Positions 18,662-26,489 of a stretch of DNA of 31,879 nt are shown here, piece by piece. The first letter of the stretch is position 1. Each line of letters opens with the position of its first letter. The notes beneath the pieces were generated by a model that was given only the letters and a program-made list of their open reading frames with translations, did no database searches and had not been told where the DNA came from. Location of the stretch: the IMG/VR virus record IMGVR_UViG_3300049734_000489, positions 1-31,879 of that record; one strand, given 5' to 3'. The translations under genes were made by a program, and so were the position numbers. Source of the stretch: a virus.

Positions 18662-19116
18662 CAGGGCTCGAGCCGCCTGATGCGCAGCGCGACATGGATG
18701 CGCATGATGGTCGCCGCGCTGGTCACCGAGAAGCGCAGGTAATCGCCGCGCTCGAGGTAGGTGTCCGACCAGGCGCTCACGTCTTCCTGCGCAAAGTAGC
18801 GGCCGCTCGAGATGGCAAGCCCGCTCGAGATCGTCGTCCAGCTCGGCGAGGCGCCGCCCACTGAGCGGGCAACGGTGACGGCGACCGAGCCCGATGTGCC
18901 GTCGAACTCCTGCAGGAACGCGCCCGTGACACGACTGCGAAAGTCCACTCTGAGCGCCGCGGCCACGCCGGCCACGATCACACTCGCGCCGTCGCCGATG
19001 ATGACGTTGATACTGTCGACCTCGGGACCAGCAGAATTGCCGACGAGCTCGCGCGTATGGTCGTCGACCCGCTGCATCAGTCGCTCGACGAACTGAATCG
19101 CCACGGTGTCGGCCAT
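18661..19116 (-). CDS. Hypothetical tail protein, 151 residues
   Basis: A product with a helical N terminus (AIQFVERLMQRVDDHTRELV) followed by a beta-rich domain (SINVIIGDGASVIVAGVAAA, GDYLRFSVTSAATIMRIHVA). This arrangement, a short coiled segment leading into a beta domain, is common for trimeric tail-tip or fibre-base proteins. Starts with ATG at 19116 overlapping the upstream stop (TGATG). Exact role unknown. Confidence 0.55.
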   Translation of the reverse strand: MADTVAIQFVERLMQRVDDHTRELVGNSAGPEVDSINVIIGDGASVIVAGVAAALRVDFRSRVTGAFLQEFDGTSGSVAVTVARSVGGASPSWTTISSGLAISSGRYFAQEDVSAWSDTYLERGDYLRFSVTSAATIMRIHVALRIRRLEP

Positions 19117-20204
19117 CAGATTGGCGGCTCGGTGTAATCCTGTGGCAAGCCGCCGCCGGTGAGTCCAAACGTCGCAACCCACCCTTGCGTGCTGAACTCC
19201 CACGCATAGTCCTGCACCCAGAAAGGACCTTCAAGTGCCAGCCGAGGCTGGGTGCCCTCGAGCAATACGGTCTGACCCGGCCCGTGAAGATCGTCGCGCC
19301 ACGTCCTGAGACTGGCCTCAACGAACTCTTTATTGACATCATTCAAGACGGCATCGGCGATGGTCTGGGCATTTAGCCCGGTCTCTTCTGCGGGCTCCCC
19401 GTCTTCGTCATTACCGTCTTCGATCATGTCGCTTGAGAAATGCTCCCAACGGTCGGGTGTGCCAGGAATAGGCCCGGCGGTCGCGATGCCGAGGACCGGG
19501 CCAGCGAAATTGCCGTAATCGTGTCCGGTGACGCGGACATTGTTTCGGGTCTGCTCGGTATTTCTCGAGGCCGTCGAGCCGTCGAGCACGTCGCCATCGG
19601 TCATCGTGAACGATGGCGTCTCATTGGGATGGCCGATCATCTGCACGCGGTAGATGGTGCCGTCGTGCGTCTGGTACGTCCTGTAGAGCGTGGCGCGGTC
19701 GAGCTGTTGGATATACGACCAGGCCGAGGTGCCGGCCGCCCAGTAGAACGCTTCGGGCGCCGACAATCCGAGCGTGATACCCGTGCCGCCGATGTTGCCA
19801 GCGGTGTAGACGATGTTCGGTACATGGTCGAGCGCCCATTGGACGATTGCCTGATCGGTCGCACCGTCAGGGAACTCGACGTCGAACTCGATATCTTCGT
19901 CCGGCGCCCACTCCGCGGCGTAGGCGAGCGTGCCCATCGCCAGCATCTCGATCGACTTGGGAAACGCGATCGGCCGAAAGCGTCGCACCTTGCCCACAAA
20001 ACGCGTCTCGACATTCGACAGACCAGCCACAACGTTGATGTCGTCCTCTTCGTTGCCGACCAGCGGCTTGGCGGTCACGAACACGCTGCACTGCGGCCAG
20101 CCTCGGTCGGCCGAGACCTGGCCGCGGGCGCCGATGACGTCGGTGAGCAGATTGCCGCCGAAGGTGACCTCGAGCACGCCGCCGCGGACCATCGCGACGG
20201 TCAT
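19116..20204 (-). CDS. Baseplate hub-like tail protein
   Basis: The 362-residue protein begins with a beta-barrel-like domain (GGVLEVTFGGNLLTDVIGAR, then QCSVFVTAKP and VETRFVGKVRRFRPIAF) and continues with the helical insertion ATDQAIVQWALDHVPNIVYT, a layout resembling gp27/Mu gp44-type hub proteins that cap the tail tube. The C-terminal part contains the repeated strand motif GPFWVQDYAWEFSTQGWVAT. ATG at 20204 overlaps the upstream stop (ATGA). It is the third gene downstream of the G chaperone/tape-measure block, where tail-tip hub proteins are normally encoded. Confidence 0.6.
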   Translation of the reverse strand: MTVAMVRGGVLEVTFGGNLLTDVIGARGQVSADRGWPQCSVFVTAKPLVGNEEDDINVVAGLSNVETRFVGKVRRFRPIAFPKSIEMLAMGTLAYAAEWAPDEDIEFDVEFPDGATDQAIVQWALDHVPNIVYTAGNIGGTGITLGLSAPEAFYWAAGTSAWSYIQQLDRATLYRTYQTHDGTIYRVQMIGHPNETPSFTMTDGDVLDGSTASRNTEQTRNNVRVTGHDYGNFAGPVLGIATAGPIPGTPDRWEHFSSDMIEDGNDEDGEPAEETGLNAQTIADAVLNDVNKEFVEASLRTWRDDLHGPGQTVLLEGTQPRLALEGPFWVQDYAWEFSTQGWVATFGLTGGGLPQDYTEPPI

Positions 20205-20554
20205 GGCGCCGGCGCCGTGAGCAGGAATGTCGCGGTTCCAACGCTCTGTTGATTCGGCAGCCACCGCGAGCGCTCGCAGCTGGTCATGACGGCGAACCAC
20301 GCGCCGAGCCCATCAATCGTCAGCAGACCTTGCCCGGCACCGCGCAGCACGTCGAGCACCACCGTGTCGCCGCCGATCGGACTGTGGACAGCGTAGGTCG
20401 TGGTCAGCAGCGAGTACAGCGCCTCCCACTCGGCGGCATCGATAAAGTAGGTGCCGACCGTGAGCTGCGGCAGATCGTCCTGGTTCGAGTGTCGGGCGCC
20501 ATTGATGGTCGCCCTGAATGTCGCGGTCGTGAGGTCGACGACAAACGAGGTCAT
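20201..20554 (-). CDS. Small tail protein after the tape measure, distal-tail candidate
   Basis: A 117-residue beta-rich protein (MTSFVVDLTTATFRATINGA, PQLTVGTYFIDAAEWEALYS, GGDTVVLDVLRGAGQGLLTI). It starts with an ATG overlapping the tape-measure stop and ends in a 4-bp overlap with the hub-like gene. In siphoviruses the gene after the tape measure usually encodes the distal tail or a tail-tip adaptor, which I infer here from position; the protein is shorter than typical Dit. Confidence 0.55.
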   Translation of the reverse strand: MTSFVVDLTTATFRATINGARHSNQDDLPQLTVGTYFIDAAEWEALYSLLTTTYAVHSPIGGDTVVLDVLRGAGQGLLTIDGLGAWFAVMTSCERSRWLPNQQSVGTATFLLTAPAP

Positions 20555-22317
20555 CGCCGCACGCCTGAGACCTTGACGACGGTCGGGCCCTGCGCTTGCT
20601 TCTCGGCTTCCACGAGCTGCTTGAACACCTCAGTCTGAAACTCCTCGGTGCCGAGGTTGATGGTGAGCTCGATCGCCTGACTTTTTTGGGCGGCGATTTG
20701 CGATAGGTAGCCATTGGCCGTCTGCTGTGCAGTCACCTGTTCCAGCTGGCGTTGACTGTTGATCTCGAACAGTTGCGCTTCCATACCGAGCCGCGTGGCA
20801 CCACGCTCGGCCAGGGTGACGCCGCGGCCGGCCTCGAGCGCCGCGAGCTCAGCGCCGGGCATCGCGCGCCCGATACTGCGCAAGTCTCGGCGTGCGGCGC
20901 TGCGCTCCTCGGCACTCATGCTCCGGTTGGCAGCAATCAGTTGGGCGCGCTGCTGAGCGAAGCGCAGGTCCTCGAGCGCTTCAGTCGCCGGCAGCGCGGC
21001 CTGACGTGCACGGATCTGCTGCTCGGTCATCTGCCGCTGTCGCTCGGCCATCTCGGTCATCGCCGGCAGCATGCCGAGCCGAATCTGCGCCTCCTGGGCC
21101 GCCAGGTCGACAGCTTGGCGCTGCAGATCAAGCTGGTGCTGCTGGACACTGGTGATATCTCGGACGGCAGCTTCGGCCTGATCGCGGAGCGCTATTTCTC
21201 TGAGTGTCTGGATCCGCCGTTCCTCGGCACGAGCAGACGCCGCCCGTTCAGTCGCCGATGCCCCACTGGCCGCGAACTGCTCGAGTGGCTTGGGAGTAAC
21301 CCGCTCGAGGCCCCGTCGCAATGCTTCGGCGGCGCTCTCACCGGCGCGCGCCCCAACATCCGAGCCGAGTGGCACTGGCGGCGCCGGTAGCGGCCCGATG
21401 ATTGGCAGTCCCTTCTCGATCGCGGCGGCGCGCTCGCGCACTTCCTGCTCGGTTGGCATCTTCTGCCATTGTTCGAGCCAGGTAGTGAGCCCATCGGTGG
21501 CCGCCTTCTGTTGAATGGCGACCTCTTTGAGTGCAGGCGCGAGCAGACTGCCGAGTTTCTTACTCAACTCTTCGCTCGAACGTGCCGCTTGCCGCTGAGC
21601 ACCCTCCAGAGTGCTTGCGCCGCTGGCAGCCAACCCGCTGAACTGTGCCGTCTGGCGCAGCAGCTCGCCGTAGCGAATCTGCGCCTTTTCGGCATCCGTC
21701 ATGCGTTCGAACGTGTTCCTTACTGAGCCGTTCAGTGCGTTGTTTTTGATGAACGTGTCGTTCAACGTGAGGCCCAGAAACTCGCTGGCTTCCGCTTCGC
21801 CGCGAATGGCCGACTGCACACGCTCGAACGCTTCGGCGACGCCGATGCCCCGTACAGTCGCCAGATCGGCGGAAGCCTGGATGAGCTTCTGTGTCTGATC
21901 GGTGGTCAGACCGTAGTTCGCGGACAGCGTTCTGGCCGAGAGTGCCGCTTCGAGAATGGCGGTATTGCTGAAGCCTGTCGCCGCACCGAGCCGTTGCGCA
22001 AACTGGGTGAAGCTGCCAGCGGCCGAGCCATAGGCCGCACTTGTGGCCCGCGCCACGCGCTGCGATTCGGCGAAGACGCCTGGTGCGTCGGCCACGAACC
22101 CGACGAGTTGCTGCACTGCTTGCGCCGCATATTGAGCGGCGGATTGCACGCCGAGAAATGCCGCGCCGGCTGACAGGGCAGACCGCGCGGTGATGTTCAT
22201 ACCTTCGCTGGACTGGCTTGCCTGGCGTTGGACCCGACGCAGCGCCTCGTTCGTCGTTTCGGCACCCGACGTATCAGCAACGGTGCGCAGCAGCAGGCGC
22301 AGATCGGCTTCAGCCAT
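20551..22317 (-). CDS. Tape measure protein
   Basis: The 588-residue protein is long and mostly helical. The N terminus (MAEADLRLLLRTVADTSGAE) is followed by a coiled segment, a small-residue hydrophobic region at about 45-80 (ALSAGAAFLGVQSAAQYAAQ), and repeated Gln/Ala/Arg-rich helices such as LDLQRQAVDLAAQEAQIRLG. It is the longest gene of the tail module and directly follows the G/T chaperone pair, with a TGATG overlap. Tape measures set tail length at about 0.15 nm per residue, predicting a tail of about 90 nm. No lysozyme or peptidase domain is visible. Confidence 0.9.
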   Translation of the reverse strand: MAEADLRLLLRTVADTSGAETTNEALRRVQRQASQSSEGMNITARSALSAGAAFLGVQSAAQYAAQAVQQLVGFVADAPGVFAESQRVARATSAAYGSAAGSFTQFAQRLGAATGFSNTAILEAALSARTLSANYGLTTDQTQKLIQASADLATVRGIGVAEAFERVQSAIRGEAEASEFLGLTLNDTFIKNNALNGSVRNTFERMTDAEKAQIRYGELLRQTAQFSGLAASGASTLEGAQRQAARSSEELSKKLGSLLAPALKEVAIQQKAATDGLTTWLEQWQKMPTEQEVRERAAAIEKGLPIIGPLPAPPVPLGSDVGARAGESAAEALRRGLERVTPKPLEQFAASGASATERAASARAEERRIQTLREIALRDQAEAAVRDITSVQQHQLDLQRQAVDLAAQEAQIRLGMLPAMTEMAERQRQMTEQQIRARQAALPATEALEDLRFAQQRAQLIAANRSMSAEERSAARRDLRSIGRAMPGAELAALEAGRGVTLAERGATRLGMEAQLFEINSQRQLEQVTAQQTANGYLSQIAAQKSQAIELTINLGTEEFQTEVFKQLVEAEKQAQGPTVVKVSGVRR

Positions 22318-22918
22318 CAGTCCTCATCCAGATCGCCAATGAACTCATCGTCGGGGCCCAGCCCCTCGTACGCGCGCGCGACCTTGCCCTCGATGACCAG
22401 CAGGCCGAGTAGCTGCTCGCGCTCGTCGGCCGGCACGTCGCGATACAGAAACGGGCCGCCACCGAAGCGCTCGGCGAGGAGGATCGGCAGATAGGCATTC
22501 GGTGGTGCAGCCCCTATCCGCTCGGCTGGCTTGCGTCGCTGGTCCTGGAGGTAGGCGAGGAGCTGGCGTCGGGTCCTTTTGGGACTTCGGTTGCCGCCCG
22601 CACGGCCTCGACGTAGCGCGCAAACAGGAACGTCAGCACGCCATAGGGCAGGTCGAGCTCTTTCTCGGACGCGACCGCGCGCGGGACGGGGACCGGTTCG
22701 CCTCGCTCGTCGACGAAATTCCACTCCAGCACGATCTGGCCGAACGCCGACCACCATCCGTCCTCGAATGCCACGAGCTGGTCGTAGACCGAGCTGCGCG
22801 GATTCAGTCGGACGGTTGCATGCCAGCCCGCATAGCCGATCTCGTCGAGCGCGATCTCGGCGGTCTTGATCGGAAACGCGACCGCGGTCCCATTGCGGAC
22901 GCCCTGATCGAGGAGCAT
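22317..22918 (-). CDS. Tail assembly chaperone G-T fusion (via -1 frameshift)
   Basis: The frameshifted product reads the G frame from 22918 to 22577, slips back one base at CCCAAAA and continues to 22317, giving about 200 residues. The T part begins RTRRQLLAYLQDQ and contains RFGGGPFLYRDVPADEREQL, ending in an acidic tail (DEFIGDLDED). G and G-T proteins coat the tape measure and recruit tail tube subunits. The order tube protein, G/G-T, tape measure is the conserved siphovirus arrangement. There is no separate ribosome binding site for the T frame. The stop overlaps the tape-measure ATG (TGATG). Confidence 0.85.
22514..22918 (-). CDS. Tail assembly chaperone G
   Basis: The 134-residue unshifted product starts at the ATG overlapping the tube-protein stop by one base (TGATG). 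It has a beta-rich front (VAFPIKTAEIALDEIGYAGW, ATVRLNPRSSVYDQLVAF) and a helical second half ending with ASSSPTSRTSDASQPSG, a disordered tail. Tail chaperones of lambda-like phages have this length and always sit between the tube and tape measure genes. The slippery heptamer lies at codons 113-114. Confidence 0.85.
   Translation of the reverse strand: MLLDQGVRNGTAVAFPIKTAEIALDEIGYAGWHATVRLNPRSSVYDQLVAFEDGWWSAFGQIVLEWNFVDERGEPVPVPRAVASEKELDLPYGVLTFLFARYVEAVRAATEVPKGPDASSSPTSRTSDASQPSG
22577..22583 (-). promoter_or_regulatory. Programmed -1 frameshift site CCCAAAA
   Basis: On the minus strand the G frame reads C CCA AAA, exactly the X-XXY-YYZ form; slipping back one base gives CCC AAA then AGG, entering the T frame, which is the -1 frame and stays open to 22317. 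This is the conserved arrangement of siphovirus tail chaperones. Confidence 0.92.
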
Positions 22919-23322
22919 CACAGATTGTCGATCGCCGTCCCGCGGGCATCGGCGGTCACCGTGATCGTCTGCGCCGCTCGCGAACCGCTGCTGTAATTGA
23001 AGTCCACATCGGACAGCACAGCGTAAAACTTGGTCATGCTGGTCGGGTAGTTCGGGTACACCCCGAGCCACACGCCCGTCTCCACAGTGCGAGCCGCGTG
23101 CAGCGTGGTGTCATCCAGGTCGTAGAACCCCTGCATCCGGATATTGGATTTGGGATAGCCCTTGACCGAGGTCTCGTTGCCGTCCTGAAACGAGGTGGTG
23201 TCGACCCGATCGGGCTGGCGCTCGATGTCGACTTGGCTGACCGAGCCGAGCAGGACGAATGGCCCGGTGGTCGTGGCGGTCATGAACACGGCCGTGTGCT
23301 TACCGTGAAGTCGGGTAACCAA
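22918..23322 (-). CDS. Major tail (tube) protein
   Basis: The 134-residue protein has the tube-protein pattern: FVLLGSVSQVDIERQPDRVD, then TTSFQDGNETSVKGYPKSNI, a strand motif placing D-x-T-S-F-x-D near the first loop, and IRMQGFYDLDDTT. The start is TTG at 23322, with AAGGAG seven bases upstream, an uncommon start for a highly expressed virion protein. It follows the glycosyltransferase gene and overlaps the G gene by one base. It is short for a tube protein and lacks an extra Ig-like domain. Confidence 0.85.
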   Translation of the reverse strand: MVTRLHGKHTAVFMTATTTGPFVLLGSVSQVDIERQPDRVDTTSFQDGNETSVKGYPKSNIRMQGFYDLDDTTLHAARTVETGVWLGVYPNYPTSMTKFYAVLSDVDFNYSSGSRAAQTITVTADARGTAIDNL

Positions 23323-23324
23323 GA

Positions 23325-24410
23325 TCAGTCTCCTTCCGCTGAGAGCTCAGCAACGATCTGGGCCGCGCGGGCGGCGAACGTGTGCGGCGCAATGGCGGCG
23401 CGCATCGCCTCGGCACGTTGTTGCCGGGCGCGGTCGTCGTACAGGAGCTGGCGCACCAGGTCCTCGAGTTGCTCGGGACTATCGAAGGTCGGTGCGGCTT
23501 CGCCGAAGGTGTCCAGGAGCTCGGCACGCGCATCGCTGCACAGCAAGGCACCGCCCGTGGCGGCCTGTTCGTAGCAGCGCGGGTTCATGCTCTCGGCACC
23601 CGCGACGTGGCGGCCGGAGGCCAGATCGACCGACGTGCGGTGCAGGTTCAGCCCGATTTTTGCCGCGCGATACAGCGCGGTCGTGTACTCGTTACTGACG
23701 AAGCCGACGTACAGGTAGGGCTCGAGGACTGCCCGCTTCCGCTCGTTGTCCGGATTGGGAAAACGCTGAAAATCGAACAGATCGGCGCTGCCGTAGATGC
23801 CGAGGTTGATGCCGGTCCAGTCGACGGCGCTCAGCAGGTCGATGCGCTCTTGCCACAGCGTGCCGACGAACACCACGTCGTGCGCGGGGACGTCAGGGTC
23901 CGGCGCCGCCGGGCAATGCCGTGCGGGATCGTAGGCGTGCCGCAGATAGAACGTGTTCGGGTTGGCCTCGCGCAGCACGGGCACGCTGGTGCGCTCGTTG
24001 GTCCACACGACGTCGACCTGCTCGGCGATCTCGGACTGCCGCTCATCCTCATACGGGCTCTCGGTCAGGACCATGGCGGTGCGGACATGCGCTTGCCGCA
24101 GCATCGCGTACACGGCGGGATGGACGATGCCTGAGGCGACGAACAGCACCCGGTCGACCTCGTGGTACAGCGCGTACTGCACCACCTCCGACGAGGCGTG
24201 GAACAGCACATTGTTGGTGTCGGGCTCTTGCCCGGGCGGCGAGCCCGCACCCTCGAAGCGCAGCTGTAAACAGCGGCTGGCATGCTCGAGGCGAGTGTGC
24301 GTTCGGAATTCACCCACCTGCTGGCCAATGGCGCGCAGTCCGCCGACGATGCCGTTGTAGACGTCGATGGTGCTGTGGGTCGGACCTGGCGCGCAGCACA
24401 AGATCCTCAT
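23325..24410 (-). CDS. Glycosyltransferase (GT-B, CgeB/group 1-like)
   Basis: The 361-residue protein has a GT-B layout: N-terminal Rossmann-like half starting MRILCCAPGPTHSTIDVYNG, a central VVFVGTLWQERIDLLSAVDW strand-helix typical of the second domain start, LYVGFVSNEYTTALYRAAKI, and the donor-binding region GRHVAGAESMNPRCYEQAAT then GGALLCSDARAELLDTFGE, matching the glycosyl transferases group 1 (PF13524-like) C terminus. It should transfer a nucleotide-activated sugar. The ATG at 24410 overlaps the methyltransferase stop (ATGA); the frame upstream reads as noise. It lies inside the head-tail operon directly before the tube protein, so a virion protein is the likely acceptor. Confidence 0.82.
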   Translation of the reverse strand: MRILCCAPGPTHSTIDVYNGIVGGLRAIGQQVGEFRTHTRLEHASRCLQLRFEGAGSPPGQEPDTNNVLFHASSEVVQYALYHEVDRVLFVASGIVHPAVYAMLRQAHVRTAMVLTESPYEDERQSEIAEQVDVVWTNERTSVPVLREANPNTFYLRHAYDPARHCPAAPDPDVPAHDVVFVGTLWQERIDLLSAVDWTGINLGIYGSADLFDFQRFPNPDNERKRAVLEPYLYVGFVSNEYTTALYRAAKIGLNLHRTSVDLASGRHVAGAESMNPRCYEQAATGGALLCSDARAELLDTFGEAAPTFDSPEQLEDLVRQLLYDDRARQQRAEAMRAAIAPHTFAARAAQIVAELSAEGD

Positions 24411-24910
24411 GCCCGAGCTACCAGGTACAGATCGCCGCGGTCGAGATGCTCTTCGCACACGAGCACTCGCAGGCCGGCATCTTCGGCCCACCCGACGAGC
24501 TCATCGCCTGACACATTCCGATAGAACTCGCCATCTCGCAGCGGGCCGCCGTCGATGCCCGAATGCGGCGCGCGTGGGTGCGTGGCGCAGGTAACCAGCA
24601 AGCGACCGCCAGGTTTTCTCAAGATCGCCGCCGCGTTGCGCACGATAGCGCACGCCTGGTCGGTGTGCTCGAGCGTCTCCGTACACACGACCAGGTCGGG
24701 TGTCTGGATAGGGACGAATGTCGCCCCATCGGCCTGGATGTCGACGCCGGGCCCCGCCCGCACATCGATGCCCGTATAGCTGGCCGCGTGCGCCAGGAAC
24801 GGCCGTACGGAGCCGTTGAGATCCCGCGACCCGATCTCGAGTACGTGGTAGCCCTGGACCTGGCGACCGCCGAGCGCGCGCGCCGCGAACCGCATCGCTT
24901 CGGGATGCAT
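24407..24910 (-). CDS. SAM-dependent methyltransferase (class I)
   Basis: The 167-residue enzyme has motif I VLEIGSRDLNG (23-33), an acidic residue at the end of strand 2 (GID, D49), DLVVCTETLEH (72-82) as motif IV/post-motif, and RKPGGRLLVT as the following strand, the standard Methyltransf_11-like layout. There is no N-P-P-Y motif, so the target is unlikely to be a DNA base; a small molecule, sugar or protein is more likely. It is coupled to the glycosyltransferase gene by an ATGA overlap, which suggests that both act on the same substrate, possibly a glycan on a virion protein. Confidence 0.82.
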   Translation of the reverse strand: MHPEAMRFAARALGGRQVQGYHVLEIGSRDLNGSVRPFLAHAASYTGIDVRAGPGVDIQADGATFVPIQTPDLVVCTETLEHTDQACAIVRNAAAILRKPGGRLLVTCATHPRAPHSGIDGGPLRDGEFYRNVSGDELVGWAEDAGLRVLVCEEHLDRGDLYLVARA

Positions 24911-24912
24911 GC

Positions 24913-25335
24913 CTAGGCCAGCACTTCCACGTCGAATCGCACGCCGATAAATTCAGGCGCGCGGCCGTCCTCATCGGCGCCGACGCGCATGGTCCCATAG
25001 TCACGCCAGCCCATGACCGTGGCACTGTGCGCGCAACCACCCAGACTCGGGTCAGCTTCCAGCGCGCACGGAATACTGGCCGGACCTTCGGTGGCGAGAT
25101 ACGCGTCGAGGTCTTCTTGCACGGACTGCAGGTGGCCGAGCTGAAGCAGCAACGTGATCTCGAACTGGTGCGTCACCGACCCGCCCTCGTCCTCGTGATA
25201 GGAACCGCTCAGAGGACGGACGACCGCAACCGGCGGATTGATCGTCGTCGGCCAGACATCGTACGCGCGCAACTCGCTAATGGTCTCCAGACGCCGCCTG
25301 AGTCCGACGCGGATGTCGCGAACCGAGGAGGTCAT
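24913..25335 (-). CDS. Tail terminator / tail completion protein
   Basis: The 140-residue protein starts MTSSVRDIRVGLRRRLETIS, continues with LRAYDVWPTTINPPVAVVRP and has the strand-rich middle HQFEITLLLQLG followed by VQEDLDAYLA. This is the usual layout of gpU/HK97 gp10-region tail terminators: N-terminal helix, then R-x-x-x-x-W/P-x-x-I-N-P-P-x-A motif. It follows the gp10-like gene with an ATGA overlap. Position just before the tail genes supports the call. Confidence 0.7.
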   Translation of the reverse strand: MTSSVRDIRVGLRRRLETISELRAYDVWPTTINPPVAVVRPLSGSYHEDEGGSVTHQFEITLLLQLGHLQSVQEDLDAYLATEGPASIPCALEADPSLGGCAHSATVMGWRDYGTMRVGADEDGRAPEFIGVRFDVEVLA

Positions 25336-25739
25336 CGTGTCCAGATCCGTTCGATGTAGCGTTTGGCTTCCTCGACGCGGCGTCGCAGGGCGGTCCTGGC
25401 CGGGGTGATCGTGTCCCGAAACCAGCGCTGGTGAGGCGACTTCGAGCCGTACTCGAGCAAGCGTGGATAGCGATACCCGCGCGAATACTTGCGGCTGCGC
25501 CGGCGCGCGGTGACCGACACGCGCGCCCAGGTCGGCACCGGGCGCGCGTCGAGCCGATGCGTGATGCTTGCGACCAGACGACCCGAACGCCGCGGCGCCG
25601 CGCGCTCGACGAGCTGCACAGCATCGGTAACTGTCGCTTTCATGGCGCCCTGCAGCGGAGGAGCGAGCAAGACCTCTTTACGCAGCTTGCGCTGTATCGC
25701 AGCGAGACCCTCGACCCGCACATTGACACGGATAGGCAC
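25332..25739 (-). CDS. HK97 gp10-like head-tail joining/tail completion protein
   Basis: The 135-residue protein from the GTG at 25739 (overlapping the connector stop as TAGTG) shows the gp10-family pattern: VEGLAAIQRKLRKEV, AMKATVTDAVQLVERAAPRR, SGRLVASITHRL and YPRLLEYGSKSPHQRWFRDT, that is, a helix, the A-P-x-R-x-S-G-x-L-x-x-S-I motif and a conserved Y-x-x-x-x-E-Y-G. The gene lies between the connector and the tail terminator, the normal order. The frame is open much further upstream, but there it overlaps the connector gene. Confidence 0.8.
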   Translation of the reverse strand: MPIRVNVRVEGLAAIQRKLRKEVLLAPPLQGAMKATVTDAVQLVERAAPRRSGRLVASITHRLDARPVPTWARVSVTARRRSRKYSRGYRYPRLLEYGSKSPHQRWFRDTITPARTALRRRVEEAKRYIERIWTR

Positions 25740-26356
25740 TACACGACCACCATGCGCTTGAATTGACTCAGAATGAGCTTGCTGTAGTTCGACAGACTGA
25801 CCGTCGTAGGCGCCGCGGCGCCGCCGCCGTCGCCCGCGGTCATGCCGTAAGGCGTGACGTTGGCTTGCGCCTGGAACAGTGATTCGCGAAGGCACACGGC
25901 TTCGACGCCGCTGGGCAGATCGGCCAGCTCGCAGAAGCCTCGGCGAACGGTCAGCCTGATCCCTCGAGGCACGCCCACCGGGAAGCGATAGCGCCCGGCA
26001 GCCGTCACTTCGATCCACCAGTAGGGCCGCGGCTGGCTGCCGGTCTGCGCGTTGTAGGGACCGAGCACATAGTCGGTTGGCTCCCACGCCGTCTCGAACG
26101 TGCCGGAGCCCGCGTGGTCGGTTTCCAGGTTGGTGACCGCCAGGATGTCGTCGACCAACAGCTCGTGGTCGAATTGCGCCGTGTAATACAGCGTTTCGAT
26201 CGTGGCGGCGAATTGCGTGTTGCACTCGGCATCGATCAGCCGACTGACCGCTTCGATGATGCCCTCGAGCATCTCGTCACTCCGCGTATCGCCTATGCCG
26301 AGCTGTGCCTTTAACTGGCTGAGCGAGCAGTAGACGGCTGCCGAGGGCATCGTCAT
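25739..26356 (-). CDS. Head-tail connector protein (HK97 gp6-like)
   Basis: The 205-residue protein starts CSLSQLKAQLGIGDTRSDEM followed by LEGIIEAVSRLIDAECNTQF, the D-x-x-L-x-x-x-I-x-x-A-x-x-x-I-D helix typical of gp6-like connectors, then a beta-rich middle (YVLGPYNAQTG, RYRFPVGVPRGIRLTVRRGF) and C-terminal helices. These proteins form the dodecameric ring under the portal. Position after the capsid gene fits. The ending VVV-stop overlaps the gp10-like GTG. Confidence 0.82.
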   Translation of the reverse strand: MTMPSAAVYCSLSQLKAQLGIGDTRSDEMLEGIIEAVSRLIDAECNTQFAATIETLYYTAQFDHELLVDDILAVTNLETDHAGSGTFETAWEPTDYVLGPYNAQTGSQPRPYWWIEVTAAGRYRFPVGVPRGIRLTVRRGFCELADLPSGVEAVCLRESLFQAQANVTPYGMTAGDGGGAAAPTTVSLSNYSKLILSQFKRMVVV

Positions 26357-26360
26357 TTGG

Positions 26361-26471
26361 TCAGGTGGTCGGTGGCGCCGGCTCGGGCTGCGGTCCGCGT
26401 TCGCGCGCCTCGTCGCCCTCGTCGACGGGCTCGGGCTCCGGTCGTGGATCGGGTTGTTCGATGGATCGCAT
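26361..26471 (-). CDS. 36-residue Pro/Glu-rich protein
   Basis: A tiny gene between the capsid and connector genes with a strong Shine-Dalgarno (GAGGAGG) upstream of the ATG at 26471. The product is almost wholly Pro, Glu, Asp, Arg and Gln (PDPRPEPEPVDEGDEARERG), so it is probably disordered. Small acidic/Pro-rich proteins in this position occur in several HK97-type phages; function unknown. Confidence 0.6.
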   Translation of the reverse strand: MRSIEQPDPRPEPEPVDEGDEARERGPQPEPAPPTT

Positions 26472-26489
26472 GTCTATGGCCTCCTCATC

